From Istiophorus platypterus (lineage: Eukaryota > Chordata > Actinopteri > Istiophoriformes > Istiophoridae), in the NCBI GenBank assembly GCA_016859345.1, contig CM029115.1, positions 17,116,501 to 17,180,500 on the forward strand: 64,000 nucleotides of DNA. The letters are read 5' to 3'. Both the position numbers and the translations under genes were made by a program. The stretch's first letter is position 1. Every line of letters begins with the position of its first letter. Below the pieces are notes generated by a model. The model was not told where the DNA came from and made no database searches. It saw only the letters and a list, made by a program, of their open reading frames with translations. Positions 48,412 through 61,120 of this stretch are shown here, piece after piece.

Positions 48412-51302
48412 ATGACCATGGATATGACCTTCCTCGGGACGGGCTCGGCCTACCCGTCCCCTCACCGCGGGGCCTCGGCTCTGGTGCTGCGGACGGAGGG
48501 GGAGTGCTGGCTGTTTGACTGCGGAGAGGGAACCCAGACCCAGCTGATGAGGAGCCAGCTCAGAGCCGGTGAGTCGCTGGAGCTGCTCCTTCCTCCTGCC
48601 ACGGAATTAAAACGAAAAGATAAATAAATTCTAAAGTCAGGTCGCAGAAAGCACTCGACGAATGAACGGGAATGAACGGGAATGATCCCTTAAGGCTTCT
48701 CTGTTCTTGGATCAGAAAAAGTTGAGCTCAATATTTAAAGTCCACTTAATTTTAGAGTAATTTTAGAATGTGTTTTACACGTGTTCCAACGCATGAAAAA
48801 GATAAAAGTATTTGTTAATCGACAGCTATAATTTCTTGACAGGGATCTTTTTCTAATTTCATGTGACTGATTAGTATCATGTCTTTATTATCGGTCTGTC
48901 ACAGTATTACTACTTCCACTTCTGTGTACTTTATTCAGCCATAATCAGTCCCCTACTCTCTAGACATTCCCACCGTAACCCCTGAATCGTGTAATAATAC
49001 CCGATGTTTTCTACACAGGTCGAATCACCAAGGTTTTCATCTCCCACCTGCATGGAGATCACCTGTTTGGTCTGCCTGGTCTCCTTTGCACTGTGAGTCT
49101 TAACACCAACCCAGACCCTCAACAGACCCTGAACTGTGTGGACATCTATGGGCCCCGGGGCCTCCGGCACTTCCTCCGGGTGTCCCTTGGCCTCACTGGG
49201 TCGCAGCTGCTCTTCCCTTATGCAGGCAAGTCCAGTATAAAAATGCAGACTGGGCCCTAATATCCACCCTGTATAGACCGCTGCAGGCTGTAAAACACGC
49301 ATGATTCAGGAGCTGGAGGACAAATGTATACTGCAGACACTGTGTTGCATATTTAGACAAATCAGGAATCTGTAAATCTTCTATTCAAAGAAGAGTGTTC
49401 ACATATATAAATATAAATGACAATTTTGAAAAACTAAAGTTAATGCCCTACAGTGTCTGGTGTCTATATTGTTTTGTTATACGGCATTTTAGCTCTCTAT
49501 ATATGCTATATTGTACCCCAGTGTCACCACCTACAGCCTAATTTATTTTATTTATTTTCATGAGTTTTTTTTATTGTATTTTACTCTGCTCTGATCTCAT
49601 CTATACTATGTATGTTGCTGTAGTGCATGAGCTGGAACCCACACCTGAGCAGAGTCCGGAGGATGGACATCTCAGTCTGGAGGTACGTGACTAGTTGCAG
49701 TGGTTTTTTTTTTCCTGGGTGTTGAAAATCACACCTCATCTCTCTGCACACTGCAAGGGACTGGAGCAGTGTATAGTTTTGTTATATATGAGACGGATAG
49801 TAGTCTTCTCTTTATTTCTTTTCTGAATTCAGATCTTTTTCAGTAATTATAAATTCTCTGTAACTTAATTTCTTGTAACTCTGATTTGGCCCCTTTGCCT
49901 ATGCATGCATCCTGTCTCACCAGTAACATACTTAATACTTAGACCTCTCTGAGGAAAATGTAAGTGCTTTACTTTATCTGCAACCAATTTGTGTTGTTAA
50001 CCTGTCTGAAAAAATACGAGCTTCTCAGGAACTAAGCAAATCTGCATAATTTTTAGGTTTTGAAAGATTTACGTAAGCCCAAAGCAGGTTGTCTTAAACC
50101 AGAAAGGGGCCGGTTATTTCTACTGTTCCGAGTTGTTTTTTCACCGATGGCATTTTTCTCTCTCCAGATGACAGCAGAGCACGGCCCTCTACACCCACAA
50201 GAGCGACCGGGCAAGACAATCTCCCTGGACGTGTCCAGCGATTGTTACCCCCTCTTTGAAGACAAAAAGTTTGTGGTCAAAGCCTTCAGGTTGTTCCACC
50301 GCATCCCCTCCTTTGGTTTTTGCATTCAGGAGCATGATCGCCCTGGTAGACTGAAAACTGAACTACTGAAGGAGCTGGGTAAAAATCACTTTGTGTCCTT
50401 TTGATATTTCTTTATTTTTATTAGGACTACTTGTGAAGAAAGACAAAAGAGGGAAAATGAAACCCTCTTCAGTTCAGTTCCAGAGACCCTTGTCCAGTCA
50501 ATGACGTTCTACCCATTGTTGGAATTTGGATCATTCAAAACCATCAATATTCACATGTATCGAGCGGATAAAGTGGGAGACAAGATTTTAACATAAAAAT
50601 GAAAAACATCTACTGTCTACATGTTTTGTATTTATTATACTGTAGTGAAATGCACAGGTTTATATAATCAAATCAATTTCTAATTCTGTTGGGAAATAAT
50701 TTGAAGGTCTTGTATTTTTAGAGTCTAAATTTGACAGTGTTCACCAAAACTATTTCAGACAAAACCGTCCTCCAAACAGAACATGTGGATAACTCTTAAC
50801 TATTCTCATTTTTTGCCCCTCAGGGCTGAAACCAGGGCCTCTCTACGGGCGTCTGAAAGCCGGAGAGTCCATAACTTTGGAAAGCGGGCGTGTGGTGCTG
50901 CCCAGTGAGGTGCTGGAAGAAACCATTCCAGGGAGGAAAGTCTGCATTTTAGGGGACTGCAGCTCAATCCTTGGGGAAGGACCACTGAGTTTGTGCAGTG
51001 GAGCGGACATTCTGGTTCATGAGGCAACTCTGGGGAACGAGCACAGAGAGAAGGCGGTGGACCACGGACACAGCACACCGGAGATGGCGGCAGCAGTGGC
51101 CCGGGCTTGCTGTGCGCGGAAGTTGGTGCTGTACCACTTCAGTCAGAGGTACAAACCCAGCTCCCTGCAAAAGGAAGGAGACGAGGACAACATCTCCGAG
51201 CTCAAGAGACAGGCTGAAGAGGCTCTACAGGACAGTGGTGTAGAGGTGACACTGGCTGAGGACTTTATGACTTTGCATGTTCCTCTCAGAAGACCAAGGT
51301 AA
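48412..51302 (+). CDS. elac1: Zinc phosphodiesterase ELAC protein 1 (tRNase Z short form)
   Basis: Metallo-beta-lactamase-fold endoribonuclease of the RNase Z family, which acts at the 3' end of tRNAs; the vertebrate short form has also been linked to repair of tRNAs cleaved during ribosome quality control. Exons: 48412-48568, 49019-49225, 49624-49682, 50168-50378, 50824-51302; 370 codons (human 363). The start MTMDMTFLGTGSAYPSP matches the family N-terminus, so the first ATG of the pair is chosen. Metal ligands: HLHGDH (His62, His64, Asp66, His67), His185 in LFHRIPS, Asp256 in LGDCS, His316 in HFSQRYKP; HEAT (277-280) and GHST (293-296) also present. The second intron starts with GC, not GT (CAG followed by GCAAGT at 49226); this is the only join that keeps frame with the next exon. 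No long-form N-terminal domain is present, so it is not elac2. Confidence 0.96.
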
Positions 51303-51525
51303 TGAACAGCTAGATCTTAGCACTCATCAGCAAAGTTTTTTACATCCCGTGATTTGGAAATCACATAAACAGATATTAGATTTTATCCTCCCACATTTCT
51401 TCCTGAGTTTTTTTGTTTTTTTGCCAGTTATGCTGCTTTTTATCCAGTTTACCGTCTATTGAACAAACCCTCAATTAGTCAAACATGACAAGTGAGCTGA
51501 ATAAAATACTCAGCTTAAGGTCCAT
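51303..51525 (+). other. elac1: elac1 3' UTR and poly(A) signal
   Basis: AATAAA at 51500-51505, about 200 bases after the stop codon, suggests a short 3' UTR. The next gene is convergent. Confidence 0.6.
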
Positions 51526-51538
51526 TTATTTGCTAATT

Positions 51539-51912
51539 CTGGAGCTTTCAACTGTATCACACACTCTTCATCAAGACACTGTAATTGTCACTGAAATGGA
51601 AATGTTTGCATTTTCCATTATTGTCCATATTGGCTTTAAAGTTTATCATGACAGTTGAATCTTTACCTTGGGAACAGCAGCTGGTAAAACAATCTCTGCT
51701 CAAGGTTCACCTGCCTGCTTTTTCTGGCTTTCATGTGTCAAGTGGTGTTCATCAGCAGATGTACCATCAAGTTCAACTTTCAAATTAAAGTGAGTAGGAT
51801 ACCCAAGAGCCTCAAAAAATTAGAAAATCTAAACATCTACCCAAGACTCCATGACAGCTGAACATACTTCTTCTGCTGATGAAGACTGTGTAATAACTGT
51901 CAAGAGCTCCAG
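51539..51912. mobile_element. Foldback/MITE-like element just downstream of elac1
   Basis: The left arm (51539-51572, CTGGAGCTTTCAACTGTATC then ACACACTCTTCATC) is the inverted complement, with a few mismatches, of the right arm (51878-51912, GATGAAGACTGTGTAATAAC then TGTCAAGAGCTCCAG). About 305 bases separate them, with no coding capacity. The structure is that of a non-autonomous DNA transposon; the family is unknown to me. It lies between the ends of the convergent elac1 and mier3 genes. Confidence 0.6.
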
Positions 51913-52239
51913 AACAATCAAGTGCACCTAGAGCTTAGTGCAATTTTTCAACTGCTGTTTCAACATTAAAAAAAAAATTAACTGTCAAGCTGTATAGCCA
52001 ACAAACTAGTGATGAACAGCGTAAGTCATTTAATCAATATACCACACTGCATTAATATTGAGAAATAAATTAATTATAAAAAATTATCCCTATGAGATTG
52101 TATGAATAATTGCATCATAGTTTTCAGTCAAACATCATTTCTGTCACTATGTAATATAAATCACAATCTTTCAAAGCGACTCAGCTGAAACATTTTTAAA
52201 ACTTGTGTGATGATATTTAAAGAACATGCCATCATTTCT

Positions 52240-54773
52240 GAACCTTTTCCAGAGCTTTATTTCTGGATCTGTACACAAGGTATTAAAGTACAACAGAAAA
52301 TACAAAATAATGTTTAACAAAAGAAAAAAAAAAGAAAACAACTGAATGTTTATGTACAATTCTTATAAACAATAAAGATAGCTTCTTGAACATTTCTCAT
52401 AGTGAAGTTTTTGATTGTCTATATTTCTGGATATACATTTTTAAGTTTTGTAGGTTTTTATTCACAAAGGTGTTTTTGTTTTCATCAAAGGACTTGAGTT
52501 TTTTTTTTTTCAAAACAACAACTGCTATAATTTTTTTCTTTTTAAAGTTCAAAACACAATACAAAATATAAAATAAATTTGTTTAGTGCTTGCTTGCACA
52601 CACAAGTCTCATACCAGAGATATCAATAAAATATCACATTTTCGAGAGTTCACAGGGTGGTGAAAAACCTACTTCTACTACTTAATGGCCTTTACATTCT
52701 GACATTTCAGTTTTCTGAGTCTTTGTACAAACCACAGGTGAAATAAATATCACTGCACTGCTAAAGCTAGAAGAGCTTGGAGGACCTACTGCATTATGCA
52801 CATTGCATTAAAAGAGAAACCACTCTCCACATACTTAGAGCAGCAGCCATCCCTTTACCATCAAGACAAATAGACAACAACATGTAGAAAGTTTTTTTTT
52901 TTTTTTTGAGGAAAGAAAGATGAGCGTCTTTTACACATGGCTGCAAGTTTCGAATACAAAATTGCAACACTGAGTAATATCAATACGTCTTCAGGTAAAG
53001 CCGTTTTCAGTGGTACACTTGAGAAACAGACACAGCTGGCATGCGTGGTTTCAGCTGTGTCCTGGTGTGTGGGTATCGTGACTTTCCGAAGAGAGAAAAA
53101 AAAAAAGTTCCAACACCAAGTCAATCAGTAAAATGCAAAACTCAATATCTGTACATATCTACAAATTATTGCCTTTTTGACAAGGAATCAAATTAAAACC
53201 TTTGTATCAACACAGATTCACAAGTGTAAGAGGTCAGTTAATAGACTTTTTAAAGGCTATTTGCTAATTATTTACATGAAATGCAGAAGTGAATATCTTC
53301 TCTGATGCTGGGCTTGGAAACTGAATTAGTTGATCGAACTAAATGATTTAGAGGCATGAATCCTGTCTGTACACATGTAATGATGATATACTAGATCTAT
53401 GGACATGACAAACATTAACCCCTGAAACAAACTAATTATTCATAGCACAATGCATAGATAAATTAAGTTAACACTACTACTGCATCCAATCAACCGACGA
53501 TGACCCGCTAAACATGTTACAGTTCACAATTATGGACTCAAGTCAAGATAAAACGGCTCCATTTCTGCTACTAGACTCCAAGAAATTGTTGACCAGATTA
53601 TACGAGGCATTCCCTACTCAGTACAGGTTAGGCAGAGGTTGAATACAAAATCAGAGTGGCTTTAAATAAGAGATAATACTGCTAGCTGGCTTATCTAAGC
53701 TTTCTAATTGGTCTGAAAATGAAATGGCGCTACTCTATTTAGGAAAATATACAGCTAAACTTGCCTAAGAGTGGCATGAGTGAAAGCATGAGCTGAAAAG
53801 ATTAAACAAAAGCTCACAAAGTTTAAAGTATATGCAATAAATACATGCTTCACTCTGCCTGCTGATGACTGTTTAAATGGCTATTAACCGAACCATCATC
53901 TCTGCACTGCAATATTGCTGTTATGGTTTGCTTGTCTGACTGATGGCCTCTGATAATGAGGCAGGATTTAAAAATTAAAAAAAACAAAAAAAAAAAACAA
54001 CCCAAAACTTAATATCGGACCATAAAACAAGATGATTCCCATCATGTTAGACTGCTCAGGTATTCTTCACCTGTGTAAAAATGTAATATAAAAAATATGA
54101 ATCGGGTACTATAATTTGGGTATGACAACATGGCATAATAGTGAACTTTAGCAAACATTTAAATGTTCCAGTTTGGCCACTTTGAACAGTTTGAAAGTAA
54201 ACAAGCGGACACACTACTGACAAGCTTCCACAGGAGAAAATAAAAAGAAGTCAACCAAAATGGAAGGCCTTAGCAGCCAAGGCCCACACTTCATGGTCTT
54301 CAAGATAATCTCCATGCTAGTGTTGCTCTTCATACAATATCTAGCCAGGTTTATTTGGAGACAAATAAAACCATTTGCACTAGTCTGGTTACTGAGAAGT
54401 ACCTGTAAACCAAACACTAATAAAAAAAAAAAAAGTACCACTTCAAACAAAGACAGGCATCTAAATACTAACACTAGGCAGAAAACTAAGCCAGTTTTGG
54501 CAGCTGAAAAGAATGGCAGGATAACATACTGTAGCTCTGAGGATGTTGTGTTTAGATGTAAAGGGAGGAAAATACACAACTCTCCTACTGCAGCCTCTGG
54601 GCCCCACTGTACATGGACGTTACACATCTCAAGACTGCAAAAAAATAAAATAAAATAAATGGCTATATAAACTCTTGAGAGAAATCAAGATTTTAGTTCT
54701 ATATGATAGACATCACTGATGTCATATTACACAAAAAAATGAAAACAAAAAGTATATTCATATACATATATAT

Positions 54774-54823
<50 letters not shown>

Positions 54824-54876
54824 ATATATATATATATATCTATATATATAGATATATATATATATATATCTATATA

Positions 54877-54941
<65 letters not shown>

Positions 54942-55057
54942 ATATATATATATATAATAGAATTTAAACAAATTGGATTCTCCAGTGAGGTCAGTCTTAT
55001 GTACAAGCGGGATAAGAGGTTTCAAAAGGGAAGAACAAGGGAAGAGGACGAGGAAGA
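52240..55057 (-). other. mier3: 3' UTR of mier3
   Basis: About 2.8 kb of non-coding sequence follows the mier3 stop codon on the minus strand. A minus-strand AATAAA (TTTATT at 52256-52261) is a likely poly(A) signal. The open frames within it (for example 54214-54627) resemble no protein that I know. It includes a long (TA)n repeat. Confidence 0.5.
54760..54957. repeat. (TA)n microsatellite within the mier3 3' UTR
   Basis: About 200 bases of TA with scattered TATATC and TAGATA interruptions, only about 100 bases beyond the mier3 stop codon. It would be transcribed into the mRNA if the long 3' UTR is used, and is almost fully self-complementary. Confidence 0.95.
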
Positions 55058-58000
55058 TCACTCTGACTGAAGTGCTGCAGTGTGCTGTGTGTGGTGCCGT
55101 GCATGTGCTCCCAGAAACCCGTTGGGCTCGCCGCTGCCAGCCAAGCTCCCAAAGTCTGTGACAGACACCGCCATTTTAGCGCCGGTGATTCGGTGATGGT
55201 GTGTTGTTGTCCGTCGCGCTTCGAAGTCCACTCCAAGGTTACCCACAGATACATCATTGATAAAGGAGTCAGGCAGTGCCATCTTGAGTCTCTTAGAGGG
55301 CCGCTCGCAGTCCTTGTTGACACACACTCCTCCTAGCTGGCCCAGGTCGGAGTGGTAGAAGCCAGCATCAAGCATGTTGAGGCAGTCGGGGTCTGCACCG
55401 TTGGAAGGGAAACCAAGGGATTCGTCATGGTTCAGGGACCCACGATGAAGACTTTCCAATGGTGGAAAGCTGTAGGAGTCCAGGCAACTAACCTCTGCAG
55501 GGCTGCACACTGTGGCTACACTGTTACTCAAAGCTGCAAGGAGACAGGACATACAATTAACATTGAGTAAATGAAGGAAAAAGAGGCTCGAGATTAATCA
55601 ACTGCAAGAAACATGAGGGGAAAAAAAACAAATGACAAATGAAGAAAATGAATACGACAGTCGTCTATCATGTTAGAAAGTATTTCTATCTTTTCCAGAG
55701 CTGCAAAACTATGTCCTAATACTGACCTGTGAGGTCGCTGGCAGTGATGGAGTTGAGCAGGCTGAGCTGCTGGTCTGTGGTAGTCTCCAGCCTTCCTCCT
55801 CCTCCTGCTCCTGAACACACAGAGGAGGAACTGTCCACTGCCAGTCCCTCTGCTTCATCCACCAGCCTGTCCATCAGGTCACTGAACACAAAGAAACATT
55901 TAATTGTAAATGGTTTTTCTTTTTTTTTCCAAATTGTGTGCATTTTCATTTTATCTAAGCTCATTGTTTTATAAAATAAGCAAAGACACATAGAGAATGC
56001 AAACAGATACAGTGAATCTTCCCCTTCTACTTACGTTACACCAGGATAGCTGCTGTATTTTTTCTTCCCGAACCGATTCTGCTGCACAAAGAGGTCGAAG
56101 CGCTCCGACTTTTTCCACATGTAATAAAACGCCACACATTCTGCTACTGTTCGTGTTGTGACCTGGGGGTGGGAAGGATAAAGGGAATGAGAAACTTTCA
56201 CAGCTTTGTATGCATCTTTCCATGTGTAATTAAGAAAGCACGTAGTAAGACTCACTTTGTGTTTCTGTATGAGGTGAAAATTTTTGTCATACATCTGTAG
56301 TGCGTGTTCAAAGTTCTTGCATTCCTCCTCTGACCATAGAGGTGATTTTTCTGAAATGAAACCAGAAAAAAAAAAAATGTATATATTGTCGGTTGACAAG
56401 TCCAACAAGAAAAAAAATTCAGCTCATTTCTATTGAATCTTTTCATCACCCCAAAATTCACTGAGAGGTTCTTTAACAAAAAGTATAACTAGAGACAACA
56501 ACTAAGTAATCAAATACTGAAATCTTCCTCATCATGTTCGAGGATCCATCACAAAATGACACACAGAGATTAAGGTTTAGATGAGAAGACGATTTTTAAA
56601 AAAAGGCAAGGAGGGTGGTGTTTGTTACTGCAAAGAAATTGCTGCCTCTCTAAATAACCAGAAAAACGCAATTCCCTGCACAATGCGTGATTCATTTACA
56701 TAATAAATTATCATTACATGATGTTTTATCTTTTCTTTAATTTTTCTACAGACTGTAGAGGACTGTGTCCTTATTTAGTTGCAAAGCAATTTTGAGGAAA
56801 CATTTTTTTTGTGTTACACCACGAAAAATAAACACCAATCAATTTTGGTTGGGCAATATCTACTATAAAGAAACTTTAAACTTTGCCCAGCAGATAGTTT
56901 GATGTACTTATATTGTCATCTACCGGTTACAAGTAATGCAGATTATTAGGCATAATTATTGGAAGCCCATATTCTGATAAGTATTTCATTATGTGTCTGT
57001 AAGACCTTTGGAGAAAACCTTTCAGCCAGTGCAAATATAGTGATTAACAACTATAGAAATGCCACAAGACACTTGAGATTGTTTTTCTGTGATTATAGGT
57101 AGTCTGGCTAGCACAGCACACCTACACTTTTCCGGTAATACCACCAGAAAATGATAATTTTTTTAAGTATTGCAGCAATTGTCATTTATACCAAAACTAG
57201 ACGATAGGTTTTACAGAATAAGCCATTTGGATACAAAATTCAAGATTCTTTTTTATAAAGGGTGGCAGCCCACAGTGTGTTAACTGTGGTTAAAATACCA
57301 AGGACATTTGCCTCATGGAAGAAATGACACTTTCATATAGTCGGCGTGTAGAACCCTGTTCATTTGCCTACCTTTTGAAGACCTTACACGGCTGCAGTAT
57401 CTCTCTAGTGCTTCTCGGGTGTTGTAGTTACACTTGACAAGCTCATGCAAAGCCTATATGGAAAGAGTGGAGTGGTCAAGACTGGAATTTTATAAAATGT
57501 TAATAACATGTACCTGCGAACAGAACAAATCTGTTAAACTCTGAAATAATGTGAAGAATTCAAAACCAAACTGATATAGGATTTGGTAAGATAACAATGT
57601 ATGCAAGTTTTTGTAGTAAACATCATTTCATATAATGCTCATCAATGTTTTACGGGAAAGGTTTAATAAAGAGATGACTGACCTGCTCATTGTCTCGGAC
57701 ATAGATCCCTGGTTTTTCACATCCCGTCTTTTCATCTGTTGTCCGTGTCAACACTTCAGACAGAAACCCCCTAACCTTGTTTTCTGGCAATGTACCTGGG
57801 CTCCATAATAACTCATCTTCATCTTCGTACACTACATAAAGAAGTACATTAATGTGAGACTATTCACCTTGTGTCTTTGTCAAATGGACAGAAACATTTC
57901 AAGTAATCACATTAAAAAAAAATTTTAGGCACACATGCTGAAAATAGTGAAGAGGCGGTCACCTTTTTCCCCATCTTTGTAGTGACAGAGGCAAGAGGGA

Positions 58001-58563
58001 ACCTCTGCTTGGTACTGTGTTCCCACCATTATTTCCTTTAATAAAACAAAGTATGTATCAAACAAAATGACAATAGATATCATTTTTAAAACCAAGAGCA
58101 AACTAGTACTGATACAGCTTAAAAAATTAAGTAAACTTTCTGTTGCAAAACTAGTGTGTCAATTACCTTTCTTGACTCCTCTGGGCTTGGGCCATCTTCA
58201 TCACACTCAGACTCTTTATCACCATCAGAGATCGCATTGGCTGAAAAAACAATTAACAACAACAGTTAAATACCTTTACACAATGAATTTCATTGCCACA
58301 TATCAAGATGGGTGCTAAGGCCTGATGCTTAAACTATCAAATCTGGTACTTTAATAGGTGGTTTACCATCGCTTTTCCTGCGATAATAGTTTAAACAGAA
58401 CTATGCCTTGATCTCTATTTCTTAAATCAAATATATGCTGGTACAAGACTGGCTCAAGACTTGGCCATATTGTACAGTGTCATGACAATTTATTAGCAAA
58501 TCAGATTTGATGTAGCACATAGTGCATAAAAATACCCAACAAATTTCTTTGATCATGTCAGAC

Positions 58564-58648
<85 letters not shown>

Positions 58649-61049
58649 CATGATAGTAATATATGAATTAGTGCTCTGAATCTGGTATTTTTACTTATTT
58701 TTTAATTAGGTACTGTATTACAAAATTTAATCCTGCACAGCTAGAGAAAAAAAAATACCTTTTTTTAGGAATGTGTAACCCATCACTTACATCGAAGTGT
58801 CCTTGGGAAGAAATCAGTGGCCTCATGGGAAGTGACTGAGGGGGTAAGATCATCAGCTGAGGATTGGGTCTCCTCCTCATAGTCTCCAGACAGCAGGTCT
58901 TTAGCTATTTCCTCCTAGAAAGAGATGGAATAATATCCACTGTATAATTAGACAGCCCAAGGGTGATCAAAAGAATACCTGAATTACTTATTGGAGAAAA
59001 ATTGCCTCAATCAATTTGTCAAAATAATATCAAAACATAACAGCACACCTTGTCCAAAGTCATGTCAGGCAGCTCATCAGTAAGGTCTCCAGAGGAGCTG
59101 TCTATACTGGAGCCCGCTGAGGCCCCATAACGGTAGATGGCCAATAGTTCTTCCAAAGGCATGTTCCCCTCCTGGTAGGGGGGAGGGGCAAATTTAATAC
59201 TTCATAAATTAAGTAAACCTAATGTGCATTTCCCTGTACTATCTAAATTACAATACAAAATCCAGGTTGAAAAAGCTCATGCATCTCACTTAACTGTAAC
59301 TCTATAAGTATGGGAATGCTAGGACTTTGAGCAAAATAGCAAATAACTTTTTTTTCAAAATGTAAGCTCGGTTATGAAACAGTGATTCACTGTCAACATA
59401 AAACAACTTCTGAGTACAGGATGTAGATGTACTTAAACATGGTTGGCCTGTAATAATTTTTATCATATGCAGCTATGAATCAGGAGGCTTCCCCTGATCA
59501 TTATAAAGATCACACCAGCAGCTGTCATAGTCTTAAAACATTATATTTTTTTGTTTTTTTTCAGTGACAACACAGCTTCAATATTTACAGCCCTACTACA
59601 CTAAGAAGATGGTGCTCTCTGGTCTCCACACAAAATGATTCGTACACATTATACATATACAAAAATTGAGATTTGATTATCTAAAATCATCACATTCATT
59701 TACACTGGTATATGCTCTTTAGGGGCATTTTGTGTATTCAGTTGTTCACCTTTTCCAGATCTGCAATCTCAGAGCTGAAATTCCTCCCTCCATCCAGAGA
59801 CTCTTCTTCCTCCAGAGTCCTCTCATCATCATACTCATGAACTAACATTTCAGCTGTTGGGTCAAAGTCATGGTCCTCTGATGATAAAGAGCCAACTGAG
59901 AGAGACAAAGAGAGAGATAGGGACAAATAATGAATTTTTACAGATTCTCACTTAAAAAGATAAATTCTTTAAGTAACTATGTTGTGATTATATTCATTTC
60001 AAAACCTTTTTTTTTGACGAAATGATGCATTTTACAATGTGCAAAGAATATGCATTCATCTTGATATTGCTCATGTGCAAAATTACTCCATTAGTAACAC
60101 AAGTCAATTTAATAACGTGCGTTATGAAGTGTAAACACTATTACTCAGTTTATGGCTGAGAATCTCTTACCTGGACTTGAACTCCCTAGGGAAGCCTGCA
60201 AAAGAATATAACCAGAGCATAAATTAATGCAATAGTTGAAACATGGGCTCAACTATTTTTGCAAGCGCGTTAACACGAGATAATAAAATCGGGCGAAGTT
60301 AGAAAATTGCCTTAAATGGCCTCCATTATGACCCCCAAAAATAGTTGGGCAAGAGGCTGTATTTACCGCTAACGTTACCTGAAATAGGTGGCTAACATGT
60401 TAGTCGCGAATGAACGCTTCAGACCGAGGACAACCGCGAGCAAAACGTAGTTTAAAAACCCGGGGTTAAAAGGATTCCTTTCTTTGGACCCATCTGGGTC
60501 AAAATTGAAAAAATAACTTCAGAGAGACAGTGCGATTTATGCAGTGTCGGCTTCTGTAACAGTTAGCTAGCCAGCAAGCTAACCCTAAAGCCCAGTGTTA
60601 ACGTTATCCATCGAAAAATGTAAACACTAACTTCGTTTGCGCGGCAACGCAATCGATAGAGTTGAATTACCTTTACAATACAGCTCTCACCGATTAAGAT
60701 TGAATAGAAAAAATAAAATTCCATTCATCACAAAACCGGCAGAATCTGTTATTTCCTTTAACCAGCGAGCTAACGTTAAATTTACGTATCAATTTACACA
60801 GCCGCTACACCAAAGCAGCTGAGAGAGCGAAGGCGCAGCGGCCTTGTAGTGAAGGATCAGTCCAGACATTCAGGCATATTTTAGAGGAAAGAAAATTAAA
60901 TTTATGGCACGGAACACGCCGCACGCATGGCAAAAAGCATTTTTTCCACAATCGATGACGCGAAAATGAAAAATACAACACACGACGTTGTAAAAATATC
61001 GATTTTAGATCGATTGCTTCTCCCCTGTTTTCCCTCTTACCTCCGCCAT
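55058..61049 (-). CDS. mier3: MIER family member 3, ELM2-SANT transcriptional co-repressor
   Basis: Nuclear protein; the family's ELM2-SANT module recruits HDAC1/2 to repress transcription. Exons in transcript order: 61049-61041, 60195-60171, 59895-59750, 59171-59049, 58914-58791, 58240-58167, 58035-57963, 57831-57683, 57453-57372, 56350-56256, 56162-56035, 55881-55727, 55533-55058; phases agree, 552 codons (human MIER3 550). The first exon codes only for MAE. The N-terminus has GSLSSEDHDFDPTAEMLVHEY and an acidic run. ELM2 covers about 168-265 (EIMVGTQYQAEVP, VYEDEDELLW, DNEQ). SANT covers about 271-320 (LWSEEECKNFEHALQMYDKN, AECVAFYYMWKKSER), then RFGKKKY and PGVTDLMDRLVDEAE. The tail has a basic cluster RPSKRLKMALP, LGVDFE and AKMAVSVTDFGSL and ends ALQSE. 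The tail motifs separate MIER3 from MIER1 and MIER2. Confidence 0.96.
58567..58646. repeat. (AT)40 microsatellite in a mier3 intron
   Basis: Pure AT dinucleotide repeat of about 80 bases in the intron between the exons at 58914-58791 and 58240-58167. Confidence 0.95.
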
Positions 61050-61120
61050 ATTGGTACCTTTAGCTAATGGGCTCGTTCTAGCGCAGTACCCGGATTAGCG
61101 CTCTGAGCCAATCAGAGCTC
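60365..61120 (-). promoter_or_regulatory. mier3: mier3 promoter and 5' part of intron 1
   Basis: CpG-containing segment around the mier3 start. A CCAAT box lies at 61108-61112, about 60 bases upstream of the ATG. On the minus strand the start context CAATATGGCGGAG fits a YY1 site (ATGGCGG) overlapping the start codon. Three copies of the palindrome TAACGTTA lie in the adjoining intron at 60370-60377, 60599-60606 and 60771-60778, with GCTAGC-type sequence at 60563-60571. Factor binding is inference. Confidence 0.5.

Noticed and set aside
50806..51170. Overlapping frames on both strands across elac1 exon 5
   Set aside because: Shadows of the GC-richer coding exon; only the elac1 frame carries the metallo-beta-lactamase motifs.
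54214..54627. 137-residue minus-strand frame in the mier3 3' UTR
   Set aside because: Hydrophobic, low-information sequence downstream of the mier3 stop codon; no homology recognised.
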